Of a DNA stretch of 64,000 nucleotides, positions 1 through 10,400 are shown one piece after another. The notes beneath the pieces are model-generated. The model saw only the letters and a list, made by a program, of their open reading frames with translations. It was not told the origin of the DNA and did no database searches. How positions within the stretch are numbered: position 1 is the stretch's first letter; every line of letters begins with the position of its first letter. A program made the position numbers and the translations under genes. Source of the stretch: Gemmatimonadota bacterium (GTDB taxonomy: Bacteria; Gemmatimonadota; Gemmatimonadetes; Longimicrobiales; Gaopeijiaceae); contig JAUIEJ010000010.1 of NCBI GenBank assembly GCA_030428885.1, positions 62,001 through 126,000 on the forward strand. Reading direction: 5' to 3'.

Positions 1-249
1 CTGGGGCACCTCGCCGAGATGGGCCGCTGGGCCGAGCGGCGGCTGGATCGGGACCCCACCTCCCTCCCGCCCCGCCGGACCCTTCTGGACGCCCTCCTGA
101 CCCGCGGCCTGATCCTGGCCCGCCGGGGCGCGCCCGTCCCCGATCTCGACGAGACCCTGGCCCTCTCCGACGGGCTGTCCGCCCAGGGCCATCTCTCCGA
201 CGACGACCTCCGACGCACCGACGAGCTCCGCCGCCTCACCGGGGGGTGA
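1..249 (+). CDS. C-terminal fragment of an unknown protein
   Basis: The reading frame is open from the first base and stops with TGA at 247-249, so the gene begins before the window. The visible 82 residues are rich in Leu, Arg and Asp and look alpha-helical, with no recognisable motif, membrane segment or signal. It could be the helical tail of a repeat protein, like the kinases elsewhere in the window, but that is a guess. It is 65 bases upstream of the kinase gene on the same strand and might share its transcript. Confidence 0.55.
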   Translation: MGHLAEMGRWAERRLDRDPTSLPPRRTLLDALLTRGLILARRGAPVPDLDETLALSDGLSAQGHLSDDDLRRTDELRRLTGG

Positions 250-314
250 TCCCTTCCGACGCCGTTCCGCGCGTGTCCGCATGAAGATCCCACACCGGGT
301 GCAGGAGCGGACGG

Positions 315-2222
315 ATGATCGGCACACAGATCGGGCGGTACCGGATCGACAGCGAGCTGGGTCGAGGAGGCATGGGCGTCGTCTATCGCGGCACCCAGGT
401 CACCCTGGACCGCACGGTGGCGATCAAGATGCTGCCGGCCCATCTGGCCGACGGCGACAACCGGGAACGCTTCCGCCGTGAAGCGCTGACCCTGGCCCGC
501 CTGGCCCATCCCAACATCATCCACATCTACGACGTGGAGGATCAGGACGGCCACTCCTTCATCATGATGGAGCACGTGGGCGGCGGATCCCTGGGCGATC
601 AGATGTCTCCCGGGACCACCTTCTCGGCTGCCCGGTGCGTCGAAATCTTCTCGCCGATCCTCTCGGCGCTCCACGCCGCCCACCTGGCCGGCATCGTCCA
701 CCGGGACATCAAGCCCGACAACATCCTCTTCACCGCCTCGGGCCGCCCCAAGCTCACGGACTTCGGCGTCGCCCACATGCGGGACGCCGGCAGCAAGACC
801 CGCACGGGGGTCATGCTGGGCACGCCGTACTACATGTCGCCCGAGCAGGCCCAGGGCCGGCGCGTCACCGCCGCCGCCGACCTCTACGCCGTGGGTGTGG
901 TGCTGTACGAAATGCTGAGCGGCGGGGTGCCCTTCACCGGCGAAGACCCCCTCTCGGTGGCCCTGAAGCACGTTCAGGAGCCCCCCCGGCCCCTGGCCGA
1001 ACTCCGCCCGGACCTCCCGGCCGAACTCTGCGCCCTGGTCCATCGGGCGCTGGAGAAGGACCCCACCGCCCGCTTCCACTCGGCGGCGGCCATGCAGGAC
1101 GCCCTGGAGTCGGGGTCGTGGGCCCCGGGACGCACCACCCTGGACCCGGATTCGTCGGGGGCCCGGGTGGCGGTCCCGATCCTGCCCGAGGTTCCGGCCC
1201 CCGAAACCCCCGAGCCCCCCGCCGCCGTGTCCGGCGCCCATGATGCGCCCTCCACGTCCGTCGGGGCCGCCACCGCCGCGGGGCCGCCTTCCCTTCCCCC
1301 CCAGCCCGCCCCGGCGTCGTCGTCGGGGACGGGGGACGCCGTTCCCTCGGCGCCCTCCGGAGCCGGATGGGCGACGGGGATGGGCGACACGGGCCGCCGC
1401 ATGGGCGCCTGGCTCGCCCGGCCGGCATGGCGGGGCCTGCCCATGGCCTTCTGGGCCGGGGCCGCGGCGCTGGCGCTGGCGCTGGTGTGGATCGGCGCCG
1501 ACGCCCTGGCGGGCCCCAACCCCGCCTCAGGAGACTCCTCGGAGGAGACCGAAGCCGTGCCCCCGGTGCAGGACGGCGCTCAGGCGTCTCGGGAAACCCC
1601 TCGGGTGCCGGTGGCGGGCCCGTCGTCGGGCGGATCCACCGGGCGCACCTCCAGCCCGGCCGACCCCCGGACCCGGCCCGAACTCTCGGACGAGGAGCGG
1701 GAGGCCCTCCGGACCCTGGCCCGGGGAGGCGAGACACAGGCGAACCCCGCCGACGACCTCATTTCGGACACCGCCCGGACGCAGACCATCATCGACCGCA
1801 TCGATGCGGTGGCCGACGACGACGGTCCCGTGACCCTCGACGACCTTCGGGACCGCGATCCCGATCCTGAACCGGATCCCGACCCCACCCCCACGTCCCG
1901 GGAGCTCGTCCAGAGCCTGGTGGAGCGGCAGATCCGGGCCGTGGAGACGGCCAACCGGGCCCTCTTCCTCCAGGACTTCCACCCCGACGTCCGGGACGCC
2001 GCCGCCGAGGAGTTCGACGGAGCGGCCGGGGTCACCAACGTCCGCAGCACCATCTCCAACCTGAACATCGAGTTCCTCGAGCCCGACTACGCCGTCGTGA
2101 CCTTCGATGTCGACGTCTCGTACACCATCCGCTCCAACGGACAGAGTGGCCGGGAGTCGTACGCCGAGGAGTGGGACGTGCGCCGGGAGGGGAACCGGTG
2201 GTGGATCGTGGCATGGAAATGA
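315..2222 (+). CDS. Membrane Ser/Thr protein kinase with extracytoplasmic NTF2-like domain
   Basis: A 635-residue PknB-type kinase. The glycine loop GRGGMG is at about 16-21, the ATP lysine is K38, the catalytic loop HRDIKPDN begins at 129 and DFG is at 149-151. A Pro/Ala-rich linker leads to one membrane helix at about 375-400. The last 110 residues resemble the NTF2/SnoaL (DUF4440) fold and would lie outside the cytoplasm, a plausible ligand-sensing part. The ATG at 315 follows AGGAG at a good distance, and the kinase core starts almost at once, as in this family. Its stop overlaps the phosphatase start by ATGA, so the two opposing enzymes are translationally coupled. Substrates are probably the FHA-domain partners encoded downstream. 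Confidence 0.9.
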   Translation: MIGTQIGRYRIDSELGRGGMGVVYRGTQVTLDRTVAIKMLPAHLADGDNRERFRREALTLARLAHPNIIHIYDVEDQDGHSFIMMEHVGGGSLGDQMSPGTTFSAARCVEIFSPILSALHAAHLAGIVHRDIKPDNILFTASGRPKLTDFGVAHMRDAGSKTRTGVMLGTPYYMSPEQAQGRRVTAAADLYAVGVVLYEMLSGGVPFTGEDPLSVALKHVQEPPRPLAELRPDLPAELCALVHRALEKDPTARFHSAAAMQDALESGSWAPGRTTLDPDSSGARVAVPILPEVPAPETPEPPAAVSGAHDAPSTSVGAATAAGPPSLPPQPAPASSSGTGDAVPSAPSGAGWATGMGDTGRRMGAWLARPAWRGLPMAFWAGAAALALALVWIGADALAGPNPASGDSSEETEAVPPVQDGAQASRETPRVPVAGPSSGGSTGRTSSPADPRTRPELSDEEREALRTLARGGETQANPADDLISDTARTQTIIDRIDAVADDDGPVTLDDLRDRDPDPEPDPDPTPTSRELVQSLVERQIRAVETANRALFLQDFHPDVRDAAAEEFDGAAGVTNVRSTISNLNIEFLEPDYAVVTFDVDVSYTIRSNGQSGRESYAEEWDVRREGNRWWIVAWK

Positions 2223-3526
2223 TCGAAGCCGGGTTGCCGGCCTTTCCCGACGCCCCCCTCCGGGCCGCCCTGGCCACCGACACCGGTCGCCACCGGGAGC
2301 ACAACGAGGACGCCGTGGGTGCCTACCACCCCGGCGACCTCGCGCCCGACGACGCCCCGGTGGAGCTGGCCCTGGTGGTGGCCGACGGCGTGGGCGGCCA
2401 CGCCGGGGGCCAGCAGGCCTCCCGCTTCGTGGTGGACGCCGTCCGCGACACCCTGGGGGCCCAGACGGGGCCGATCCCGTCGCTGCGCCCCTGGATGGAC
2501 CGCCTGCTCCAGTCGATCCACGCCGAACTGCTGGCCGAGGCCAAGGCCCGGGGCGCGCCGTCGTCCCTGGGGAGCACGGCCACCATCGCCGTCTTCCGGG
2601 GCCGGACCATGACCCTGGCCCACGTGGGCGACTCCCGGGCCTACCGGCTGCGCAACGGCCTTCTCGAGCAGCTCACCCGGGACGACTCCTGGGTGGCGGA
2701 ACAGCTTCGGGCCGGCGTGCTGAGCGACGACGATCCCGAGGCCATGGCCAAGAAGAACGTCCTCACCCAGTGCCTGGGCATCGGGGCCAGCCTCAAGGTC
2801 CAGACCCTGGACGAGGCCCTCTCCCGGGGCGACCGCTATCTGCTGTGCAGCGACGGGCTCCACGGCGTCGTGACCGACGACGAACTCCGGTCGGAACTGG
2901 CGGCGGATCGGACCCCCGAGGAAGTGGCGGCCCGACTCGTCGACCTGGCCAACGAGCGGGGGGGGCCGGACAACATCTCGGCGGTGGTGTTCGACGTGGG
3001 CACGCCCGCCGCCTACGGGTCGTCCACCGCCGACTCCCCCGCCGCCCCCGCCGTGGAGGCCTCCGCCCCCACCGACCCCGGAGCCACCCAGGACCGGGCT
3101 CCGGCCGTGGCCATGGCGGCCTCGCCGGCCTCCGGGCCCCGGGGCCAGCGCGCCGGCACGTGGGTCACCGGGCTGGGAGCCGCGCTGATCATGGTCGGCG
3201 CGGGCTCGTGGATGACCACCCAGGTCAGCGCCCGGGGAACCGCAACGCCGGTTCCTGCGGCCGAGTCCGCCCCGGCCCCTCCCACCGCCTCCGAATCGGG
3301 CCCCTCGGCCCCCCGGGCCGCCACGCCGTCCGCGGCCAACCCCGACCCCGTCTCCGCTCCCGCGCCCCCCCCGGAGACCGTGCCCGATTCCATGCTCCCG
3401 GACCCGGCGCGTCCGGATTCCACGCCGCCGGACACCCTGTCCCCGGTCCCCGATTCCATCTCTGCCGCGCCCGACACCACGGCGCGCCCCGACACCCTGT
3501 TCCGTCCCATCCCCCGCGAGGAGTAG
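2219..3526 (+). CDS. PP2C-family protein phosphatase with C-terminal membrane helix
   Basis: A 435-residue Stp1/PrpC-like metal-dependent phosphatase that should reverse the action of the upstream kinase. Seen motifs are the N-terminal D-T-G-R-x-R-x-H-N-E-D block at 21-31, the metal site V-A-D-G-V-G-G-H at 54-61, G-D-S-R-A-Y, and the closing G-G-P-D-N-I-S. After the roughly 250-residue catalytic domain come an Ala/Pro spacer, one membrane helix at about 314-337 and a long Pro/Ser/Asp-rich tail that would be extracytoplasmic. I chose ATG 2219 because it overlaps the kinase stop as ATGA and puts the first motif at the usual distance; ATG 2213 and an earlier in-frame start at 2171 are possible. 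Confidence 0.9.
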   Translation: MIEAGLPAFPDAPLRAALATDTGRHREHNEDAVGAYHPGDLAPDDAPVELALVVADGVGGHAGGQQASRFVVDAVRDTLGAQTGPIPSLRPWMDRLLQSIHAELLAEAKARGAPSSLGSTATIAVFRGRTMTLAHVGDSRAYRLRNGLLEQLTRDDSWVAEQLRAGVLSDDDPEAMAKKNVLTQCLGIGASLKVQTLDEALSRGDRYLLCSDGLHGVVTDDELRSELAADRTPEEVAARLVDLANERGGPDNISAVVFDVGTPAAYGSSTADSPAAPAVEASAPTDPGATQDRAPAVAMAASPASGPRGQRAGTWVTGLGAALIMVGAGSWMTTQVSARGTATPVPAAESAPAPPTASESGPSAPRAATPSAANPDPVSAPAPPPETVPDSMLPDPARPDSTPPDTLSPVPDSISAAPDTTARPDTLFRPIPREE

Positions 3527-3530
3527 TCCC

Positions 3531-3977
3531 ATGTCCGACCCCGGCAAGACCCAGCAGACGCCCAACCCCGCCCTGGCCCGCACGGTCCGGATCGACCCCG
3601 AGGAAGCCGCGCCGAAGAAGGCCGACGACCCCATGCGGCGCACCGTGGTCATGAACAAGCCCCCGGAGATCGGCGCGGTGGCCTGGCTCGTCTCCGACCG
3701 GGGCGCGTCGAAGGGCACCGTGCACCGCATCGACGGCGAGCGCTCGATCCTGGGGGCCGCCGGCGCCGACGTGGTCATCGACGATCCCCACGTGTCGGAG
3801 CAGCACGCCAGCCTCCGTTTCGCCGACGGTGTGTTCACCCTCACGGACCTGGACAGCACCAACGGCACCCGACTCAACGGCGAGGCGCTCCAGAAGGCGG
3901 AGCTCGCCGACGGCGACCGCATCGGCCTCGGCGAATCGAGCTGGGTCTTCAAGTGCGTCGTCTTCGAGAACGACTGA
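3531..3977 (+). CDS. FHA-domain phosphothreonine-binding protein
   Basis: A 148-residue soluble protein. After about 45 polar residues rich in Thr-Val-Arg stretches, possible phosphorylation sites, comes a forkhead-associated domain (about 50-145). It has the strand signature with S-x-x-H (S-E-Q-H-A) and the D-S-T-N-G-T-R-L-N-G turn that holds the phosphopeptide. FHA domains read phosphothreonine, so this is a likely substrate and adaptor of the upstream kinase, in the manner of GarA or Fha proteins. The gene begins five bases after the phosphatase stop, with GAGGAG overlapping that stop as a ribosome site. Confidence 0.88.
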   Translation: MSDPGKTQQTPNPALARTVRIDPEEAAPKKADDPMRRTVVMNKPPEIGAVAWLVSDRGASKGTVHRIDGERSILGAAGADVVIDDPHVSEQHASLRFADGVFTLTDLDSTNGTRLNGEALQKAELADGDRIGLGESSWVFKCVVFEND

Positions 3978-4015
3978 CCGCAATCCCCCCGAACCGCACC
4001 CAAGGAGTCCGAACC

Positions 4016-5707
4016 ATGAACAACCCACGGAAGCGGCGCACCCCGGCCCGGGGACTGCGGGCGGCCCTCACCGGCCTCGCCCTCGTCGCCCTCGCCACGC
4101 CGGCCGCCCAGGCCCAGGACCTGGATCAGGAGGGGCGCCAGCGCCTCTTCGCCCAGGTGAAGCCCGCCGTCGTCCTCATCTACTCCCAGGTGGAGGCCGA
4201 CATCACCATTCCCCGGGACGGAGCCGCCCCCCTGAGCCTGAACACGCAGACGGCGTCGGCGGGCTCGGGGTGGATCGTCACCCCCGACGGCTTCATCATC
4301 ACCAACGGCCACGTCGTGGAGATGTATCACGACAGCAACGAGACCGAGCTTCGCCAGGGACTGCTGTTCCAGGCCCTCAACGAGGCCGGCGTCTTCGACG
4401 AGGTCGACCCGGAAACGGGCCGTCTGCCCACCGAGAGCGAAGCCATCGAGCAGACCCTGGAGATCTACACCCGGGCCGACATCGTCCTGAAGAAGGACCT
4501 GGTGGCGATCCTGCAGAACGGGCGCACCCTCGAGGCGTCGGTGCGGGAGTACTCGCCTCCGGTGGTGGCGCTCCCGGGCAAGACGTCGATCCCGGGTGTG
4601 GGCACCTTCGACAACGGGCGGGACGTGGCGGTGCTCAAGGTGAGCGGCCGGGACCTGCCCACCATGACCCTGGGCAACTCCGACGGCGCAGCCATCGGTG
4701 AGGAGGTCTTCGCGGCGGGCTACCCCGGCGCTGCGGCCCTGGACGCCGTCTCCGACGCCTCGACGCTCGAGGCCAGCATCACCCGGGGGCAGATCGCCAG
4801 CCTCAAGGCCGCCGTGGGCGGGGAAGATCTCATCCAGATCGACGCCGCGGCGGGACCGGGCTCCAGCGGCGGGCCCGTGTTCGACCGGGACGGCGAGGTC
4901 CTGGGCATCGTCACCATGGGCGAGAGCGAGAGCTTCGGCTTCGCCGTGACGGCCAACACGATCCGGGACTTCTTCCGGGCGTCGGGCGCCGTGGCGGGTG
5001 AGAGCATGTTCGACCGCACCTGGAACCGGGCCCTGGACGCCTACTACGGCTCCGACTACGCCGGGGCCATCGAGGGCTTCGACGAGGCGCTGCGCATCAT
5101 GCCCGACCTCCCCGACGCCATCAACCTGCGCCGGGAGGCCATGGCGCTCCGGGACGACCCGGACCGCCCCCGGCCCGTGACCCCGGACCCGGAGCCGAAT
5201 CCGAACCCTGAACCCCCGGCCCCGCCCCCCGGACCCGACGGCATCCCCACCTGGCTCATGGGCGTCCTGGCCCTGGGCGTGGTGCTGGTGGGCGCCGGCC
5301 TGTTCATGCGGCGTCAGCCCGCCACGGCCGCGGCCGGCGGCGGCGGCGGCGGCATGGCCTCCCGCGGCGCCGTCTCCAGCGCGTCGGCGGCGGCCACCAT
5401 CGCGGCCCCGGCCGCGTCGGCGGCCCATCTGGTGGTGAAGGGCGGCCCGCTCCAGGGCAACCGGTTCGAGATCGGCCCCGACGGGGTGCGCATCGGCCGG
5501 GATCCGGGGGTGTGCCAGATCGTCCTCAGCGAGGCCAGCGTCTCCCGGGAGCACGCCGTGGTGCGCCGCAGCGGCGGGGCCCTCACCATCAAGAACCTCT
5601 CCGGCACGAACCCCACGTACGTCAACGACCGGGCCATTCAGGAAGCGACCCTGTCGTCGGGCGACACGCTGAAGATCGGCGACTCGATCTTCGAGGTGGA
5701 CGCGTGA
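4016..5707 (+). CDS. Membrane-anchored HtrA-like serine protease fused to an FHA domain
   Basis: A 563-residue protein. It has an N-terminal signal or anchor (about 10-33) and a trypsin-like S1C domain with H99 (T-N-G-H-V-V), D203 (G-R-D-V-A-V-L) and S284 (G-S-S-G-G-P). A single TPR-like helix pair sits near 330-375. A Pro-rich linker, one membrane helix (about 409-432) and a poly-Gly stretch lead to a C-terminal FHA domain (about 470-563). There is no PDZ domain, unlike standard HtrA/Deg. The order implies an extracytoplasmic protease with a cytoplasmic phosphothreonine reader, so kinase activity could gate proteolysis across the membrane. ATG 4016 follows AAGGAG and starts the signal; an in-frame start at 3953 inside the previous gene is less likely. 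Confidence 0.87.
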   Translation: MNNPRKRRTPARGLRAALTGLALVALATPAAQAQDLDQEGRQRLFAQVKPAVVLIYSQVEADITIPRDGAAPLSLNTQTASAGSGWIVTPDGFIITNGHVVEMYHDSNETELRQGLLFQALNEAGVFDEVDPETGRLPTESEAIEQTLEIYTRADIVLKKDLVAILQNGRTLEASVREYSPPVVALPGKTSIPGVGTFDNGRDVAVLKVSGRDLPTMTLGNSDGAAIGEEVFAAGYPGAAALDAVSDASTLEASITRGQIASLKAAVGGEDLIQIDAAAGPGSSGGPVFDRDGEVLGIVTMGESESFGFAVTANTIRDFFRASGAVAGESMFDRTWNRALDAYYGSDYAGAIEGFDEALRIMPDLPDAINLRREAMALRDDPDRPRPVTPDPEPNPNPEPPAPPPGPDGIPTWLMGVLALGVVLVGAGLFMRRQPATAAAGGGGGGMASRGAVSSASAAATIAAPAASAAHLVVKGGPLQGNRFEIGPDGVRIGRDPGVCQIVLSEASVSREHAVVRRSGGALTIKNLSGTNPTYVNDRAIQEATLSSGDTLKIGDSIFEVDA

Positions 5708-6582
5708 CCCGGAACCGCCGCTCCGGGGTCGGCCTCGCCCTTCTGGGCGGGGCCCTCCTCGGAGGGGCGGGCCCCGCCGCCGGGCAGATCGGTGCCCTGG
5801 CGGCGGCGGCCGCGGCCGCCGGGGCCGGGGGCGAATACGCCCTGGCCGGGGCCCCGGTCTTCGCCGAGAGCGGCCTGGTCCTGAACGAGGGATGGTCCGG
5901 CGGCGCCTTCGGCGTCATGACCAGCCAGGGCGTCACCCTCTTCGACGGCTTCGGCGGCACCCTGGACGGCGACATCACCCAGACGAGCCTGTCCACCGGC
6001 GTCTTCGTGGCGGCCGGCGAGCGGGCCATGCTCGGGGCGGTCCTGAACCCCTACGTGTCGGCTGAATACTCGGCCGGGGGCTTCTCGGAGACCTTCAGCG
6101 GACTCGGCAACCTGAACCTCCTGGGCAAACTCGCCCTCACCAGCTCGGGGGCCACCCGCCTGGCCGGCACCGTATCGGTCAGCCTTCCCACCGGCGACGA
6201 AGAGGTGGTCTCCCAGCAGACGTCGGTGTCGGCGGGCCTGGGGGCGTCGCGGCGGATCGACGCCACCACGTCGCTCCACGGCGGTGCGGCCCTCACCTTC
6301 ACCGGCGACGACACGGACAACGGCATCGAGGGGGGGACCGGATTCGGCTTCAACGGGGCGGTGGTGAAGCAGCTCAACCCGAAAGCCTGGCTGTCCGGGG
6401 AGTTCCTGGGCTCGAGCTTCGACGGCGCCTGGCAGGTCCTTCTGGCCCCCGGAGCCCGTTTCCGGGCCGGGGAGCGCCTCTTCATCGACGTGGGACTCGC
6501 GTTCGGCGCCCTGTCCAGCGACGACGTCGAACCCATCGACTACGGCCTGGCCGTGGGCGCGACCTTGATTCCCGGACGATGA
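5704..6582 (+). CDS. Probable outer-membrane beta-barrel protein
   Basis: A 292-residue protein starting at GTG 5704, which overlaps the stop of the protease-FHA gene. The first 28 residues form a signal peptide (basic start, Leu/Gly core, Ala-x-Gly-Gln end). The rest alternates polar and hydrophobic residues with many Gly, Ser and Thr turns, as in outer-membrane barrels of the transporter or phenol-degradation-meta type. No ligand motif is visible. The frame stays open upstream to 5512, but that stretch lies inside the FHA coding region. Its place in the operon suggests that it is the outer-membrane component or a client of the envelope protease. Confidence 0.7.
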   Translation: MTRNRRSGVGLALLGGALLGGAGPAAGQIGALAAAAAAAGAGGEYALAGAPVFAESGLVLNEGWSGGAFGVMTSQGVTLFDGFGGTLDGDITQTSLSTGVFVAAGERAMLGAVLNPYVSAEYSAGGFSETFSGLGNLNLLGKLALTSSGATRLAGTVSVSLPTGDEEVVSQQTSVSAGLGASRRIDATTSLHGGAALTFTGDDTDNGIEGGTGFGFNGAVVKQLNPKAWLSGEFLGSSFDGAWQVLLAPGARFRAGERLFIDVGLAFGALSSDDVEPIDYGLAVGATLIPGR

Positions 6583-7424
6583 TGGACGGCGTGGCGAGAC
6601 GCCTCGCCACCGCGCTGATCTGTGGGATGTGCCTGGGCCCCGGGGTTTCCGACCTCGGGGCCCAGGCGACTCCGGACCATGGGCTCGAGGCGGTGGACGG
6701 CGCGGGGCAGTACTGGTACACCGGTCGCCAACTGCGGCGGCCGCTGGTGGTGGAACTCCGGGGGGAGGACTCCCGCACCTGTCCGGCCCGCCGGGTGACC
6801 TTCGACGCCGGAGACGACGGCGACGTGTCGCCCCGGGCCGCATCGGCCCGATGGATCGACGGACGATGCGTGGCCGAAGGGTGGTGGAGCCTGGGTGGCA
6901 CCGTGGGGATCCAGCACGTGCAGGCCCGCCTCGACGGCGGCGGCGAGGTCACGTTCCGGGCCGTGGCGCGGCAGGGCGCCCGGATCTTCTTCGGCGGGGC
7001 CTGGACCCCCCGGGAGGAGGGGTGGGTGGAACGGGTGGAGCCCGACGACGGCGCGCCCTACCTCCGGGAGAACGACCCCGGCGGCGTGTTCCGCCCCATC
7101 ATCGGCGTCGACTTCGCCCTCTGGCCTTCGTGGCGGAAGGTGCGGATGGGCGTGGGCGCCAGCGCCCGGGAAATCGACCGGTACTTCTACTTCGGCCTGT
7201 CGGCCCTGCAGGCCTTCGTCTTCGGCCCGGGCCAGGAGGGCTCGGCCGTGGACGTCCACGTGGGCCTGCAGCTCTCCCGGAGGGACGTGGGGGTCAGCGG
7301 GCCGTCGTGCGCTCCCGAATCGGTGTGCACCCGCCGGGACCTCCGCTTCAGCGGCCTGACCTTCATGGTGACGGTGGACGGCGCCTCGGCCTTCCGGGGC
7401 CTCGCCGGCGCCGTGCTCCGGTAG
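6579..7424 (+). CDS. Exported protein of unknown function
   Basis: A 281-residue protein whose start codon overlaps the previous stop (ATGATG at 6579). Residues 1-29 look like a signal peptide ending in Leu-Gly-Ala-Gln. I do not recognise the family. Residues 40-125 contain two Cys-containing stretches compatible with a small beta-sandwich, and the remainder has alternating strands that could be a small barrel. It is the last gene of the kinase-phosphatase-FHA operon and converges on the STAND gene across nine bases. Membership of the operon is the only functional clue. Confidence 0.65.
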   Translation: MMDGVARRLATALICGMCLGPGVSDLGAQATPDHGLEAVDGAGQYWYTGRQLRRPLVVELRGEDSRTCPARRVTFDAGDDGDVSPRAASARWIDGRCVAEGWWSLGGTVGIQHVQARLDGGGEVTFRAVARQGARIFFGGAWTPREEGWVERVEPDDGAPYLRENDPGGVFRPIIGVDFALWPSWRKVRMGVGASAREIDRYFYFGLSALQAFVFGPGQEGSAVDVHVGLQLSRRDVGVSGPSCAPESVCTRRDLRFSGLTFMVTVDGASAFRGLAGAVLR

Positions 7425-7433
7425 GCGAGGCGA

Positions 7434-10400
7434 TCAGCCCCCCTCCAGGGCCCGGGCCTCCTCCAGCGCCCCGGCCCGAAGGGGGTGCTGAGCTCCCAGG
7501 AGTTCCTCGGCCCAGGCGGCGGCCTCCCGATACGCCGCTGCCGCCTGCGCCGGAGTCCCCACCTCCGTCAACGCCAGGGCCCGTCGCATCATGGCGTCCA
7601 CGGCGTCCGCGGTTCGTCCCCGATCCCGGAGCCGTCGGGCCACGTCGGCCTCCCGGTCGGCGACGCGCTGGTATTCGTTCAGGATCGCCCAGACGTCCGA
7701 GACGGCCTTGAACGCCGGAAGCCACCCGGGATCGTCCATGGAGACCGCGTCGATCATGGCCTGGGCCTCGGCGAGTTGTTCGTCCACCCGCGCGCGCCAC
7801 CCGGACACCGAGTCCCTCATCCCCCCGAGAGCGTCCCACCAGGTGGCGTCGGCCAGGGAATTGGCCAGCTCCGCCGACCCCCCGGGATCGAGTGCCCGGC
7901 GGATCTCCAGCGCCTTCCGGGCCGCGCGCTCCGAGGGCCCGTACACGTCGGCGTTGAAGAGGAGGTTCTGGAGATCGTCCAGATAGTACGCCTCCTGCCG
8001 GGGGTCGCCGACGAGTGCGGCCGAGGCGAAGGCACGCGCCACCGCCTCTTCCTCCTGCACCGAGTCCTGGGCTTCGTGGGCCACGTCGGCCCAGCGGCCG
8101 GCCGTGTAGAGGGCCTCGTCGTGGCGGTGGGTCAGGGAGTCCAATCGGTAGGCCGCCCGAAACGCCGCCAGGGCCGAGTCGGCCATGCCCCGGAAACGGA
8201 AGAGCGCTCCCCGGTTCTGGAGGGCCACCGACACGTCCTGGTTCTGGGGCGCCGTGCGGCCCAGCCCGTCCAGGGCCCGCACCAGGAGCCGGTCGGCCTC
8301 GTCCCAGGTGGTGGGGTCGTAGCTCAGCATCTCCCCCAGGTTGATCATGGCCGCCGCCGTCCGGGGGTGGTCGGGACCCAGGGCGCGGCGGCCCACGTCG
8401 ATGGCCTCCCGAAGCCACGCCTCGGCGGCCTCCCGCTCCCCCAGTTCCTGGGCGTTCAGGGCCAGGTTGTTCAACGAGACCACCAGACTCGGGTGGTCGG
8501 CCGGAAGGATCCTGCGCTCGATGGCCAACCCCGCCCGGAAGAGGGAATCGGCCTGCCCCAGATCGCCCTGGAGGGCCCGGGCTCGGGCGAGGTGGCTCAG
8601 GAGCACGGCGTAGTCGGCCAGGCGGTAGCCCGGGTACTCCTGCCAGATCGTCTCGGCCCGGCGCAGGAGGGCCTCCGCCTCCACCCCCTCGCCCCGGGCC
8701 ATGAGGCGGAGGGCTTCGTTGGAGAGGGAGACCGCGTAGTCGAGTCCGGTGGTGTCGTTGGCGGCGAATCCCAACGCCATGGCCCGGTCCATGAGGGAAT
8801 CGTAGGCGGCCAGGTCGCCCTGCTCCCGTCGCGCGGCCGCCAACCCCGTGAGGGCGTTGGCCTCCATGGCGGGGTCGATGTCGGCCCACACGGGAATGGC
8901 CCGCTCCAGGTGGAGGGCCGCCGAGTCCAGGGCCCCCAGGCTCTGGTGGATCTCGCCCAGGAGGGTCCACCCCTCGGCCCGGACCGAATCGGTGACGGTT
9001 CCATCGACTTCGGCGAGGGAGTCGGCGGCCCGGGCCAGGAGCAGGGCCTGGTCCAGGTCCCCCAGGGCGACGTAGGAGCCCGCGAGGTCGCGCATGGCCC
9101 AGGCCGCGGTGGCCGGCACGTCGCTGAGTTCGCCGCTCAACAGGCGGTACTGGCCCGCTTCCAGGAGGTCCCGCACCGTGGTTTCCCGCCCCTGGGCGAT
9201 GCTGGGGCGCGCCAGGGAGAGGAGCCCGGTGACGAACTGCTGGGTGCGGATCGCCGAGCGAGCCTGGAGTTCGGCCCGTTCCGCCGAGCGTCGGGCGGCC
9301 CACCCCGACACCCCCGCCACCAGGGCCATGAGCGTCACCGCCGCGAAGGCCAGGGTGCGGAAGCGGGAGTACCGGCGCGCCCTCCGCTCCGACTCGGCGA
9401 CGAAGGTCGATTCCAGTTCGGTGAGGGCGGCCCCGGCGGCCACGACCGACCGGGCGTCCTCCAGGGGCTTGCCCTGGGTCAGGAGCAGATCGTCGTCCCG
9501 CTGGGCCTCGGCCCACCGGAACGCGGCGGCGCGGAGGCGTCCCCGACTCTTGAGCACCTCCTGGTCGCCTTCGAGCCACTCGGTGAGGCGCGGCCAGTGA
9601 CGAAGGAGCGCCTCGTGGGCCACCCGCACCACGGCTCCCCCGTCGTGGGAGAGGTCGGTCACCAGGAGGCGGGCCCGGACCAGGGCGTCCACCAGGCGGG
9701 TGCCGGCGTCGTCGGCCCCGAACCGGTCCAGCGACGCGGGCCGGGACGCCACGGTGGTGCCCTCGGCGTTCTCCACCATGGTGACGAGCTGGCGCATGAC
9801 CTCCGGGAAGGCGGCCCGGACCTCGTCGGGGAGGGCGGCGAACACCTCCTCGGCGCGTCGGGCGAGGCTTCCCTCCACCCCACCGAGTTCGTCGAAGGCC
9901 TCCAGGGTCAGGGTCCCGTCGTCGGTGCGGAGCCGGTAGAGTTCCTCGAGGGTGAACTCCAGGAGCGGGAGGGTTCCCGGGCGGCCCACGGCGGCGTCCA
10001 GAAGGCGATCCTCCAGGCGGCGGCCCGACGCCGCGTCGACCTCCAGGGCCAGCCCCGCCGCTCCCACGGGCTGGCGAATCATCTGGGTGATCTCGCTGGC
10101 CGACGGCGCCAGGAGATCGTACTGCCCTTCCCCCTCCTTGAGCTCCACGAGCTCCGGCACTTCCGCCAGCCGGGGGTAGAGGTCGCTGCGGAGGGTGGCC
10201 ACCACCCACACCCGCCCGGACCGCACCAGGGCGTCCACGACCTGCCCGAAGGCCCGCCGCTCCAGCTCCGAGAGGCCCCGAAGGGTGAAGAGCTCCTCGA
10301 GCTGGTCCACCACCAGGGCCAGGCGGGCGTCGGGCTCGACGCCCTCGAGGGCGGCCCGCACCAGGGGCACCAGGGCCGCCGGAGAGGTCCGGGCCAGCTT

